From positions 1-12,250 of the forward strand of contig JAGOHQ010000014.1 in the NCBI GenBank assembly GCA_017996075.1: DNA of 12,250 nt, in the 5' to 3' direction. The notes beneath the pieces are model-generated. The model ran no database searches, was not told the origin of the DNA, and saw only the letters and a list, made by a program, of their open reading frames with translations. This DNA is from Aliarcobacter sp. Lineage in GTDB: Bacteria > Campylobacterota > Campylobacteria > Campylobacterales > Arcobacteraceae. Below are positions 1-6,685 of this stretch, in pieces (the first letter of the stretch is position 1; every line of letters begins with the position of its first letter). The translations under genes were made by a program, and so were the position numbers.

Positions 1-744
1 TTTTTTATTTGAACTTAGAGTATCTATAAAGTCGTTGTACTCTTTTTCCAAAATTTTATTTTTTTCTTCTAAAGTACAATTTTCCTCTTTTTTTATAGAA
101 CACTCGAGATTTGCTATTCTTTCTATTAGATATTTAAACATCTCTTTGTTTATATCTGGTAGTTCATTGTGAGCCATTTTGTCTCTTTTATTATCTTTTT
201 TGATAATTCTTGCAGGTACTCCAACAGCAGTTGAGTTTTCAGGAACATCAGTAACTACAACAGAGTTTGCTCCAATTTTTGAGTTAGAACCAACTGTAAT
301 ATTTCCTAAGATTTTAGCACCACTTCCAATTACTACATTTGATTTAATTGTAGGGTGTCGTTTTCCTTTATCAAGACTTACTCCTCCCAAAGTTACACCT
401 TGATAGATTAAAACATCATCTTCTATAATAGAAGTTGAACCAATAACAACTCCAATAGCATGGTCTAAAAATACTCTTCTTCCAATTTGTGCAGCAGGAT
501 GAATATCTGTTTTTGTGAAAAAAGATGATATCCCAGAAATAGCACGAGAAAGTTTCTCAAACCCTTTTTTATATAATCTATTTGCAATTCTATGATTTAT
601 AATTGCCCAAACTCCAGGATAATTAAAAAATATCTCAAAGTTTGAGTTAAAAGCTGGGTCATTTAGTTTTGGAACAGAAAAATCTTCTTTGATTTGACTC
701 CACAAAGATATTTTTTCTTCTTCATTTTTTATTTCATTCGTCAT
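1..744 (-). CDS. cysE: Serine O-acetyltransferase CysE (3' end outside window)
   Basis: CysE transfers acetyl from acetyl-CoA to L-serine, giving O-acetylserine, the first step of cysteine synthesis in the cytoplasm. I translated 248 codons from ATG at 744 with no stop before the window edge, so the 3' end is missing. Residues about 80-185 form a left-handed beta-helix of hexapeptide repeats. The family motif DHAIG (Asp94, His95) and the second conserved His (His130, in KRHPT) are present, so the catalytic residues look intact. After the usual end of the fold (VPARI, about 176-180), a charged tail of at least 65 residues continues; residues about 196-245 look like a long helix or coiled coil. 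The start codon overlaps the end of speA by 11 bases, and GGAG lies just upstream, so it is the last visible gene of the leftward operon. The family call is secure; the role of the tail is unknown. Confidence 0.93.
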   Translation of the reverse strand, partial: MTNEIKNEEEKISLWSQIKEDFSVPKLNDPAFNSNFEIFFNYPGVWAIINHRIANRLYKKGFEKLSRAISGISSFFTKTDIHPAAQIGRRVFLDHAIGVVIGSTSIIEDDVLIYQGVTLGGVSLDKGKRHPTIKSNVVIGSGAKILGNITVGSNSKIGANSVVVTDVPENSTAVGVPARIIKKDNKRDKMAHNELPDINKEMFKYLIERIANLECSIKKEENCTLEEKNKILEKEYNDFIDTLSSNKK

Positions 745-2548
745 CGTAATAACTCCAGATTGTTTTTAAATAACTATTGTCATCTAAATATTTTTTTAAG
801 GTCTCATAAGTCTCACTTGGAAGATTTCTGCTTAAAATTGTTTGTATCTCTTGTGTATCGTAGTCAATATCATCTAAAATATCTATAACTTTTTGAGATT
901 CCAAAAGTTTTTCTAAAATTACTTCTTCATCTTTAAAGACAACATTAACTTCTGTTGGATGAGAAAAAAGATTGTGTTTCATTCCCAAAGTATCCTGATA
1001 TGCTCCTACATTGAAAAATCCTAAGAAATAATCTTCTTTATTTAAGTTTACATCATGTAAATATAGAGGTTTTTTCATATCAAAAGGAATTTCTCCATCG
1101 CTATCACAAGTTATATCCCAAAGACTTGCACTTCTTGTTGGTTTTTTATCCAAATGAGTTATTGGCATAATTGGAAACTCTTGGTCGATTCCCCAATAAT
1201 CAGGTAAAGATTGGAAAAGTGAGAAATTAAGTAGATATTTTTCTTGAATATTTTTATCAAATCTTTTAAGCTCTTCATAATCATCAACTTGAAGAAGTGA
1301 AATGGCTTTTTTGATAATTTGATGAGTTAATATTTCAGCATTTGATCTATCTTGTAAATCAATATAACCTAAATCAAAAAGAGTTAAAAGTGATTCTAAA
1401 TGGTCAATACTATCATGCATAAACTCATAGGCTTTTTTCTTTGTCATATCTTTGAAAAGTTCTCTTAACTCTTCTATTAAAGGAGGATTTATCTCTTTTA
1501 GTCTTAAGTGGTCAAGTTCATATTCAGCTGAAAATAGCTCTAAAACAGGAGTTATAAGAACAGTTGAAGCTGCACTTATAAATCTTCCTGATTCAGTGAA
1601 AATATTTGGTTCTTCAACTCCTTTTTGTTTTGCAATATCTTTTAAAGTAAATACAACATCACTTGCAAATTCAGCAAGAGAGTAAAATCTAGATTGTTCG
1701 TAAGCACTATATTCTACACTTAATCCTCCACCAATATTTATAGAGTTAAGTTTTTTTGCACCTAGATTTTTAAGTTCAGCATAAATATGACCTGATTCTC
1801 TAAGAGCTTTTTTTAGTGGCTTAATAGTATTCATAGCAGAACCTATATGAAAATGAATCATTGTTAATAAATCTTGAAGTTCATTTTCTTGCATAAGCTC
1901 AAAAGCTTCTAAAATTTCTGTTGAAGTAAGTCCAAATTTTGAGTCAATTCCACCACTTTTTGCCCAAACACCACTTCCTCCACTATGAAGTCTTACTCTT
2001 AAACCTACATTTGGAGCTTCCATTTTTGTCTCTTTTAGAACTTCTAAAATCATCTCTAGCTCATTTAAACCTTCAATAATAACTGTAATATCATGTCCCA
2101 TAGATTTAGCAATAAAGCATAGATGTATCATCTCTTTATCTTTAAAACCATTTATAGTTATTGGGCTTCCCATATTGTTGTAAGTCATAGCAATAATTAA
2201 TTCAGCTTTACTTCCAGCTTCAAGACCATAGTTATATTTTTTCCCGTAACTTACTAAAGGATGAATAAAATTTGGTAACTGATTTACTTTTAGAGGGAAA
2301 ACAGCATTAAATTTTCCTTTATAGTCATACTCTTTTATACTTGCATTAAAAGTGTTAAAAAGTGTTTTAACTTGTTTTTTCGTAATGTGTGGAAATCTTA
2401 AAAGTAGGGGTCCTTTAAATCCTTGTTTTCTTACATCTTTTACAATTTTGATTAAAGATGGATATGGTTTGTAGTTTACTTTTACAACTCCATCTTCAAT
2501 AAAAAAATTATCATCACTCCAAATATCTATTCCATATCTGTTTTTCAT
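734..2548 (-). CDS. speA: Biosynthetic arginine decarboxylase SpeA
   Basis: This is a PLP-dependent enzyme of the alanine-racemase-like fold (fold type III) that decarboxylates arginine to agmatine, the entry to putrescine and spermidine synthesis. The 604 residues are complete, somewhat shorter than the roughly 630-660 of gamma-proteobacterial SpeA. The PLP lysine is in FPLKVNQ (Lys87). MIHFHIGS and the glycine-rich NIGGGLSVEY contribute to cofactor binding, and ESGRF is the usual arginine-containing PLP-phosphate motif. Near the C-terminus, CDSDGEI (Cys about 481) is the conserved substrate-site cysteine motif contributed across the dimer. The ATG lies one base after the hisS stop, and GAGGA from the hisS 3' end serves as ribosome binding site, so the two genes are translationally linked. 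It overlaps cysE by 11 bases. Nothing suggests loss of activity. Confidence 0.95.
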   Translation of the reverse strand: MKNRYGIDIWSDDNFFIEDGVVKVNYKPYPSLIKIVKDVRKQGFKGPLLLRFPHITKKQVKTLFNTFNASIKEYDYKGKFNAVFPLKVNQLPNFIHPLVSYGKKYNYGLEAGSKAELIIAMTYNNMGSPITINGFKDKEMIHLCFIAKSMGHDITVIIEGLNELEMILEVLKETKMEAPNVGLRVRLHSGGSGVWAKSGGIDSKFGLTSTEILEAFELMQENELQDLLTMIHFHIGSAMNTIKPLKKALRESGHIYAELKNLGAKKLNSINIGGGLSVEYSAYEQSRFYSLAEFASDVVFTLKDIAKQKGVEEPNIFTESGRFISAASTVLITPVLELFSAEYELDHLRLKEINPPLIEELRELFKDMTKKKAYEFMHDSIDHLESLLTLFDLGYIDLQDRSNAEILTHQIIKKAISLLQVDDYEELKRFDKNIQEKYLLNFSLFQSLPDYWGIDQEFPIMPITHLDKKPTRSASLWDITCDSDGEIPFDMKKPLYLHDVNLNKEDYFLGFFNVGAYQDTLGMKHNLFSHPTEVNVVFKDEEVILEKLLESQKVIDILDDIDYDTQEIQTILSRNLPSETYETLKKYLDDNSYLKTIWSYYDDE

Positions 2549-2549
2549 A

Positions 2550-3770
2550 TTAAAAATCCTCTAAAATTATATTATTTTCTTCTTTTGTATTTAAGTTTTT
2601 TGTATAAATTATTCCATTTTCTAGCTCTTTTTCTCCAATTAGTGCAACAATATTGCATCCTAGTTTTTCAGCTATTCCAAAGTGCTTTGCAAAACCTCTT
2701 GGAGTATATTCAATATAAGTTTTTATTGTTTTTCTTTTTTTAATTGCTATTTCAAAAGCTTTATTTAGACTAATTTCATCTAAAACACCAATATATAAAA
2801 ACTCTTTTTGCTCTTTATTCATTTTTACAAGCTCTAGCAATCTTTCTATTCCAATTGCAAAACCAATTCCAGCTGTACTTTTTCCACCAAGATATTCAAC
2901 CAATCTATCATATCTTCCACCACCAGCAATTGCACTTTGAGCACCAATTTCATTGCTTACAAATTCAAATGCAGTTTTGTTGTAGTAATCAAGCCCACGA
3001 ACCAAATTTGAGTCAATTTCATAATTTATTTTATTAAAATCCAAAATTTCTTTTAGCTTTTCAAAATCACTATTGCAAGAGCTACATAAACTATTTGTTA
3101 TTTTTGGAGCATCTTTTAAAAGAGTTTGGCACTTCTCATTTTTACAATCTAAAACTCTAATTGGATTTGTATCAACTCTTCTATTACAATCTTCACACAA
3201 CTCATTTTTAAAACTATTTAGATGATTTACTAAATTATTTTTATATTGTGGCATACACTCAACGCAACCCAAAGAGTTTAGTTTTAAAGTAAATCCAATA
3301 CCAAAATATTCAAGAATTTCACGAATAAGCATAATAATATTTGCATCTTCATAAACATTTGATATTCCAAAAACTTCACAACCAAATTGGTGAAACTCTC
3401 TTAATCTTCCTTTTTGTGGTCTTTCATATCTAAACATAGGGCCATAGTAGTACCACTTGTAAGTTCCACCAGCACGATCAAGTTTTTTCTCTACAAAATG
3501 TCTTACAACTCCAGCAGTTCCTTCAGGTCTTAAGCAAACATCGTTTTGCCCTTTGTCAATAAATTGATACATCTCTTTATTTACAATATCACTACTCTCT
3601 CCAACACTTCTTTTAAAAAGTGCTGTCTCTTCTAAAAGAGGAGTTTCTATATAAGAAAAACCATATTTTTGTGCGATTTTTGAGGCATTTTCTATAAAAT
3701 ATGTAAAAAGTTCACTTTCACTTCCTACAATATCCTTCATTCCTCTTAAACTTTGAATTGTGTTATTCAT
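2550..3770 (-). CDS. hisS: Histidyl-tRNA synthetase
   Basis: HisRS is a class II aminoacyl-tRNA synthetase that charges tRNA-His with histidine. At 406 residues it is slightly short for bacterial HisRS (about 420). Visible motifs are RPEGT (81-85), class II motif 2 from FRYERPQ to FHQFG (113-130), the HisRS signature RGLDYYN (258-264) and motif 3 GIGFAIGIERL (301-311). Residues about 320-406 form the anticodon-binding domain. The insertion domain between motifs 2 and 3 carries eight cysteines, at 169, 172, 192, 195, 209, 214, 229 and 232 (three CxxC pairs and one Cx4C). This pattern could bind metal; similar cysteines occur in some other bacterial HisRS, so it is not unique. The start overlaps the end of tmk by 8 bases, with GAGGA about 9 bases upstream, consistent with coupled translation in the ubiX-cysE operon. 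Confidence 0.96.
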   Translation of the reverse strand: MNNTIQSLRGMKDIVGSESELFTYFIENASKIAQKYGFSYIETPLLEETALFKRSVGESSDIVNKEMYQFIDKGQNDVCLRPEGTAGVVRHFVEKKLDRAGGTYKWYYYGPMFRYERPQKGRLREFHQFGCEVFGISNVYEDANIIMLIREILEYFGIGFTLKLNSLGCVECMPQYKNNLVNHLNSFKNELCEDCNRRVDTNPIRVLDCKNEKCQTLLKDAPKITNSLCSSCNSDFEKLKEILDFNKINYEIDSNLVRGLDYYNKTAFEFVSNEIGAQSAIAGGGRYDRLVEYLGGKSTAGIGFAIGIERLLELVKMNKEQKEFLYIGVLDEISLNKAFEIAIKKRKTIKTYIEYTPRGFAKHFGIAEKLGCNIVALIGEKELENGIIYTKNLNTKEENNIILEDF

Positions 3771-4329
3771 TTATAAAATCCTCAATTTTTTTTGCAATCT
3801 CATCTATATTTAAACTTGCATCTATAAAAATGTGTTTAATATTTAGTTTTAAAATAGTCTCTTTTAATCTTGCTTGAATATCCAAAAGATAATCTAAACC
3901 TCTTTTTTCAATACTATCATTTGGTTTTTGAGACAATCTTTTTTGTAATTCATCTTTTTTTAGCTCTAGTAAGATTACTTTTTGTGGAAAATTATTTGAA
4001 GTTGCTAACCGATTTAATTCTATTAAATCTTCTATTTTTCTATCTTTTGCATATGCAATTCCAGATATAAATGAACGGTCACTAATAATTAATTTATTTT
4101 TATTTTTTAAAATTATCTCTTGAGTGTGTTCAGCTCTATCTGCAAGAAACATAAACATTTCAGCTAAACTACTATTTGCTTCTCCACTTAAAATCATCTC
4201 TCTTAGTTTTGTACCTAATGTAGTTCCTCCTGGCTCTTTTGTGAAAATTGCATTTTGAAACTTATTTTTCAAAATTTCTAACTGAGTTGATTTTCCAGCT
4301 GTATCAACTCCTTCAATAACTACATACAT
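3763..4329 (-). CDS. tmk: Thymidylate kinase
   Basis: Tmk phosphorylates dTMP to dTDP using ATP, an essential step of dTTP supply. The N-terminal P-loop is GVDTAGKST (7-15). KEPGG (31-35) is the conserved dTMP-side loop, FLADRAEH (61-68) is the family helix, and SDRS (83-86) corresponds to the usual DRY segment with Ser in place of Tyr. The lid region around residues 110-135 is short and holds few arginines. The total of 188 residues is below the 205-213 typical of other bacteria; to my knowledge Helicobacter and relatives also have short forms. The ATG lies inside the last codons of coaD (10-base overlap), with AGAGG just upstream on the minus strand, and the 3' end overlaps hisS by 8 bases. 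Function is well supported by the motifs and by the ubiX-coaD-tmk order. Confidence 0.95.
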   Translation of the reverse strand: MYVVIEGVDTAGKSTQLEILKNKFQNAIFTKEPGGTTLGTKLREMILSGEANSSLAEMFMFLADRAEHTQEIILKNKNKLIISDRSFISGIAYAKDRKIEDLIELNRLATSNNFPQKVILLELKKDELQKRLSQKPNDSIEKRGLDYLLDIQARLKETILKLNIKHIFIDASLNIDEIAKKIEDFINE

Positions 4330-4826
4330 TCTAAAACCTCTTTTGGAACTAAGTGCTCAAATTTTCCTTTAAATCTTATAATTTCTCGCACAATAGTAGA
4401 GCTTACAAATGCATGTTCTAATGTTGGCATTAGGTAAACCGTTTCAAGATTATGATTTATTGAAGAGTTGGCATATCCCATTTGAAGTTCAAACTCAAAA
4501 TCACTAACAGCTCTTAATCCTCTGATTATAGTATTGATTTGTAAATCCTTTGCTAAATCAACCAAAAGAGTATCGAAACCAACAACTCTTACATTTTTAA
4601 GATGAGCTGTAGCAGCTTTTACAAATTCTACTCTTTTATGATGCGAAAACATAGGTTTTTTTAGTTCACTTTTTGCAACACTTATAATTACTTCATCAAA
4701 AACTTTTATTGCTCTTTCAATAATATCTAAATGCCCAATAGTAATAGGGTCAAATGTCCCACTGTATATGGCTTTTTTATATGAACCAGTATAGTTATAA
4801 TCGTTATTTTTCATATTCATTTCCAT
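4320..4826 (-). CDS. coaD: Phosphopantetheine adenylyltransferase CoaD
   Basis: CoaD transfers AMP from ATP to 4'-phosphopantetheine, giving dephospho-CoA, the penultimate step of coenzyme A synthesis. It is a nucleotidyltransferase with GTFDPITIGH (23-32), carrying the ATP-binding TxGH. Other family motifs are the KKPMFSH loop (57-62), IIRGLRAVSDFEFE (100-113) and the C-terminal SSTIVRE (142-148). The enzyme core normally begins right at the KKAIYSGTFDP segment, so this protein has about 16 extra residues at its N-terminus. Three closely spaced Met codons (1, 3 and 5) make the exact start uncertain by a few residues, but none removes the extension. The first ATG overlaps the ubiX stop by 10 bases, so translation is probably coupled. 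Next to tmk on one side and ubiX on the other, it belongs to the leftward operon. Confidence 0.95.
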   Translation of the reverse strand: MEMNMKNNDYNYTGSYKKAIYSGTFDPITIGHLDIIERAIKVFDEVIISVAKSELKKPMFSHHKRVEFVKAATAHLKNVRVVGFDTLLVDLAKDLQINTIIRGLRAVSDFEFELQMGYANSSINHNLETVYLMPTLEHAFVSSTIVREIIRFKGKFEHLVPKEVLECM

Positions 4827-5371
4827 CTTTTATATAGTTTGTTATCTATTTTTAATAAATCCATCCACTTTCCAATAATAAAATTTTCCATATCTTCTAA
4901 AGTTTGTTGAGAGCTATAATATCCCAAAATTGGAGGCGCAATTACAACTCCTAAATTTGATAGTTTTAGCATATTTTCTAGCATTATTGTATTTAGAGGT
5001 AACTCTCTTGGAGCTATTATAATCTCTCTTTTTTCTTTTAGCATTACAGAAAAAGCTCTAGTAATTAAGCTATCAGCTATTCCTACACTGAATTTTGCCA
5101 AAGTATTTGAACTGCAAGGGAGAATAATCATTTTATCAACTTTAAATGAGCCAGATGCTAAAGAAGCTCCTATGTTTTTGTCTTTAAAAAGTGTTATATT
5201 TTCATCATTTTTGAATATCTCTTTAGTTTTTATACCATTTTCAAGTTTTAAAGCCTTTTTAGAACTTTTTGAAAATACTACAAAAATCTCAATATCTTTT
5301 GGTATTTGTTTTATAAATTTCAAAGCTAGATTTACTCCACTAGCACCTGAAATTCCAACTGTTAATCTCAA
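4817..5371 (-). CDS. ubiX: UbiX-type flavin prenyltransferase (TTG start)
   Basis: UbiX attaches a dimethylallyl group to FMN, producing prenylated FMN, the cofactor of UbiD-type decarboxylases. The 184 residues show the flavoprotein-fold start GISGASG (6-12), the SGSFKVDKMIILPCSSNTLA block (73-92) and PRELPL (121-126), all diagnostic of the family, with a normal length. The start is TTG at 5371: AGAGG lies six bases upstream on the minus strand, the glycine motif falls at the expected distance, and there is no ATG nearby. It is the first gene of the operon, directly behind a perfect TATAAT. Campylobacterota make menaquinone by the futalosine route, so its client is probably a UbiD-like decarboxylase encoded elsewhere; that is inference. 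A Pad1-type or phenolic-acid role is a less likely alternative. Confidence 0.93.
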   Translation of the reverse strand: MRLTVGISGASGVNLALKFIKQIPKDIEIFVVFSKSSKKALKLENGIKTKEIFKNDENITLFKDKNIGASLASGSFKVDKMIILPCSSNTLAKFSVGIADSLITRAFSVMLKEKREIIIAPRELPLNTIMLENMLKLSNLGVVIAPPILGYYSSQQTLEDMENFIIGKWMDLLKIDNKLYKRWK

Positions 5372-5377
5372 TATTTA

Positions 5378-5382
5378 CCTCT
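5378..5382 (-). promoter_or_regulatory. Ribosome binding site fixing the ubiX TTG start
   Basis: On the minus strand AGAGG ends six bases before TTG at 5371. The rightward gene at 5535 has the same AGAGG with the same six-base spacing. This supports TTG as the true start of ubiX. Confidence 0.75.
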
Positions 5383-5393
5383 TGAATTATTTA

Positions 5394-5399
5394 ATTATA
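5394..5399 (-). promoter_or_regulatory. -10 element of the ubiX-cysE operon promoter
   Basis: The minus strand reads TATAAT exactly, about 23 bases before the TTG start of ubiX, which predicts transcription starting near 5387 with a very short leader. No good -35 hexamer is found at the right distance, as is usual for the main sigma factor of Campylobacterota. The TGAAGCTTTT repeat abuts this element on its upstream side. Confidence 0.65.
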
Positions 5400-5430
5400 A
5401 AAAGCTTCATATTATCAAATAAAAGCTTCA
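5400..5430 (-). repeat. Two identical TGAAGCTTTT boxes, 21 bp apart
   Basis: Read on the minus strand, TGAAGCTTTT occurs at 5430-5421 and again at 5409-5400, a direct repeat with an 11-base gap. The period of 21 bp places both copies on the same face of the helix. The nearer copy touches the TATAAT of the ubiX promoter and the other covers the -35 area. This arrangement is typical of an operator, but the binding protein is unknown. AAGCTT alone also occurs inside genes (for example 5601-5606 and 5862-5867), so only the longer 10-mer and the spacing carry weight. Confidence 0.5.
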
Positions 5431-5455
5431 AGTTTTATTTTATATCAAAATATGT

Positions 5456-5467
5456 ATAAGCTTTTAT
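5456..5467 (+). repeat. Third AAGCTT-centred box, opposite orientation
   Basis: ATAAGCTTTTAT is the inverted relative of the upstream boxes: its reverse complement matches 5419-5430 at 10 of 12 positions. It lies about 30 bases upstream of the likely -10 of the rightward gene at 5535, so the three boxes could serve both divergent promoters. This is suggestive only. Confidence 0.35.
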
Positions 5468-5492
5468 TAAATATTAAAAAGATAACATTTTG

Positions 5493-5498
5493 TATAAA
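5493..5498 (+). promoter_or_regulatory. Probable -10 element for the resolvase-like gene
   Basis: TATAAA preceded by TG lies 36 bases before the ATG at 5535, so transcription would begin near 5505. The surrounding DNA is nearly all A and T, which makes other -10-like hexamers possible, for example within 5503-5510. Confidence 0.45.
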
Positions 5499-5534
5499 TT
5501 TTATATATAAAACTATTACAAAAAGAGGTGTAAA

Positions 5535-6164
5535 ATGTCAAAAAATTTCACATATATTAGAAGAAATCAAAACAACATAAACTACACGCAGGAGCAAAGA
5601 AAGCTTATTTCAAATTATGTTTTAAAAAATTCATTAACTATTTATAAAAATATTGAAATAGAGATAAATAGAGCTTCTCAAGAGAAAAATATTATTCAAC
5701 TTTTAGAAAATTGTGAAAAAAACTCTACAATAATTGTTGCAAACTTAAATGTTTTTGGAAGAACTATTGATAGAATTTTAGAAATTGTAAAGTTTTTATT
5801 ATCAAATAAAATAAGAATAATTGTTGTTGAACAAAATTTAGATTTGCTAAGTAGTGATGATAAGCTTACATTAATGATTTTAAATATTATAAAAATGACT
5901 ATCTCCTTAGAAAAAGAGCTTCAGAGCTTAAGAACAAAAGAAGCATTAAATGCAAAAAAAGAAGATGGTATTGCTCTTGGAAAACCAAAAGGAACTATTC
6001 AAAAATCAAAATTTGATGAGCAAAGAGGCAAAATTGAGGAATTACTAGCTATGGGTCTTAGTGTTAGAAAAATAGCAAAACTTTTAGGATACAACAACCA
6101 TATAGGTTTAAATAGTTATGTAAAAAAGAGAGATATTAGAGCGATTGCAGTTGATAAAAAGTAG
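5535..6164 (+). CDS. Resolvase/invertase-family protein lacking the catalytic serine
   Basis: The 209-residue protein has the layout of a small serine recombinase: a catalytic-type domain (about 1-125), a long linking helix (about 120-150) and a C-terminal helix-turn-helix (about 160-205, LLAMGLSVRKIAKLLGY). Compared with gamma-delta resolvase, the YARVST segment is YIRRNQ here, so Arg8 is kept (Arg9) but the nucleophile Ser10 is Asn11. The LDRLGR motif is LNVFGR, so Asp67 and Arg68 are lost while Arg71 is kept, and the Arg45 position appears to be Lys. DNA cleavage by the usual mechanism should therefore be impossible. The ATG has AGAGG six bases upstream. Base composition matches its neighbours, there are no flanking terminal repeats or transposase genes, and the frame is intact, which argues for a resident gene rather than recent debris. 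A role as a DNA-binding regulator or architectural protein is inferred. Confidence 0.8.
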   Translation: MSKNFTYIRRNQNNINYTQEQRKLISNYVLKNSLTIYKNIEIEINRASQEKNIIQLLENCEKNSTIIVANLNVFGRTIDRILEIVKFLLSNKIRIIVVEQNLDLLSSDDKLTLMILNIIKMTISLEKELQSLRTKEALNAKKEDGIALGKPKGTIQKSKFDEQRGKIEELLAMGLSVRKIAKLLGYNNHIGLNSYVKKRDIRAIAVDKK

Positions 6165-6180
6165 CTTTAATACTTTTTAT
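6154..6180 (+). terminator. Perfect 10-bp inverted repeat at the end of the resolvase-like gene
   Basis: ATAAAAAGTA at 6154-6163 is followed by a seven-base loop and its exact reverse complement TACTTTTTAT at 6171-6180, overlapping the TAG stop. The hairpin could end transcription, with the U-rich 3' arm acting as the tail, but the stem has a single G-C pair and no separate T run follows. It could equally be a protein-binding palindrome. GCTTTAA in the loop (6164-6170) recurs at 6184-6190. Confidence 0.35.
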
Positions 6181-6202
6181 ATGGCTTTAAAAAAATTAAT
6201 AG

Positions 6203-6208
6203 TAGAAT
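6203..6208 (+). promoter_or_regulatory. -10 element for rplI-hslV-hslU
   Basis: GTAGAAT (hexamer TAGAAT) fits the extended Campylobacterota -10 pattern gTAnaAT. It lies 28 bases before the rplI ATG, and AAAGGAA at 6224-6230 is the ribosome binding site. The same hexamer TAGAAT precedes the small gene at 8610. Confidence 0.55.
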
Positions 6209-6236
6209 GATGAGTTAAAAATTAAAGGAAAAGTAA

Positions 6237-6683
6237 ATGAAAGTATTATTAATAAAAGATGTAAAAACTTTAGGAAAAGCAGGTGAAATCAAAGAAGTAG
6301 CTGATGGATATGGTAAAAATTTTTTAATAGGGAAAGGCTTAGCTTTACAAGCAACAAATGAAGTAATAGCAAAACATAATGCAGAGCAAAAAAAGTTAGC
6401 ACTTAAAGAAGAAGAAGAGATAAAATCTGCAAAAGAGTTAGCAGAAAAAATAAATGCAACAAAACTTACAATTAGACATAAAGCTGGAGCAAATGGTCAA
6501 CTTATTGGAAGTGTTACAAATAAAGAGATAAGTGAAGAGCTTGAAAAACAATTCTCTATTATGGTTGATAAAAAAAGTATAGTTGTTGATAATAAATTAA
6601 AAAATATTGGTATTTACGAAGTTTCTTGTAAATTAGGACACTCGGTAAATGCAACGTTAAAAATAGATATAATCGCTGGTTAA
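6237..6683 (+). CDS. rplI: 50S ribosomal protein L9
   Basis: L9 binds 23S rRNA near the base of the L1 stalk and spans outward from the large subunit, helping to maintain reading frame. The 148 residues match the family length. The N-terminal domain (1-50) has the signature [24 protein letters not shown] long charged connecting helix follows (about 48-75), then the C-terminal domain (about 76-148, with [12 protein letters not shown]). The ATG is preceded by AAAGGAA at good spacing. The gene starts a three-gene unit with hslV (two bases after the stop) and hslU. Nothing in the sequence is unusual. Confidence 0.97.
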   Translation: MKVLLIKDVKTLGKAGEIKEVADGYGKNFLIGKGLALQATNEVIAKHNAEQKKLALKEEEEIKSAKELAEKINATKLTIRHKAGANGQLIGSVTNKEISEELEKQFSIMVDKKSIVVDNKLKNIGIYEVSCKLGHSVNATLKIDIIAG

Positions 6684-6685
6684 TT

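Noticed and set aside
179..403. Plus-strand open frame opposite cysE
   Set aside because: It is the antisense of the hexapeptide-repeat region of cysE; its apparent Pro/Thr pattern mirrors that repeat.
1452..1685. Plus-strand open frame opposite speA
   Set aside because: It lies wholly within the well-supported arginine decarboxylase, has no family resemblance and is low-complexity Ser-rich antisense.
5601..5867. Further AAGCTT sites inside the resolvase-like gene as extra operators
   Set aside because: They lack the full TGAAGCTTTT 10-mer and helical spacing, and AAGCTT is expected by chance every few kb in such AT-rich DNA.
5535..6164. Active invertase with a phase-variable switch
   Set aside because: The catalytic serine and other active-site residues are missing, and I see no pair of inverted crossover sites flanking a segment here.
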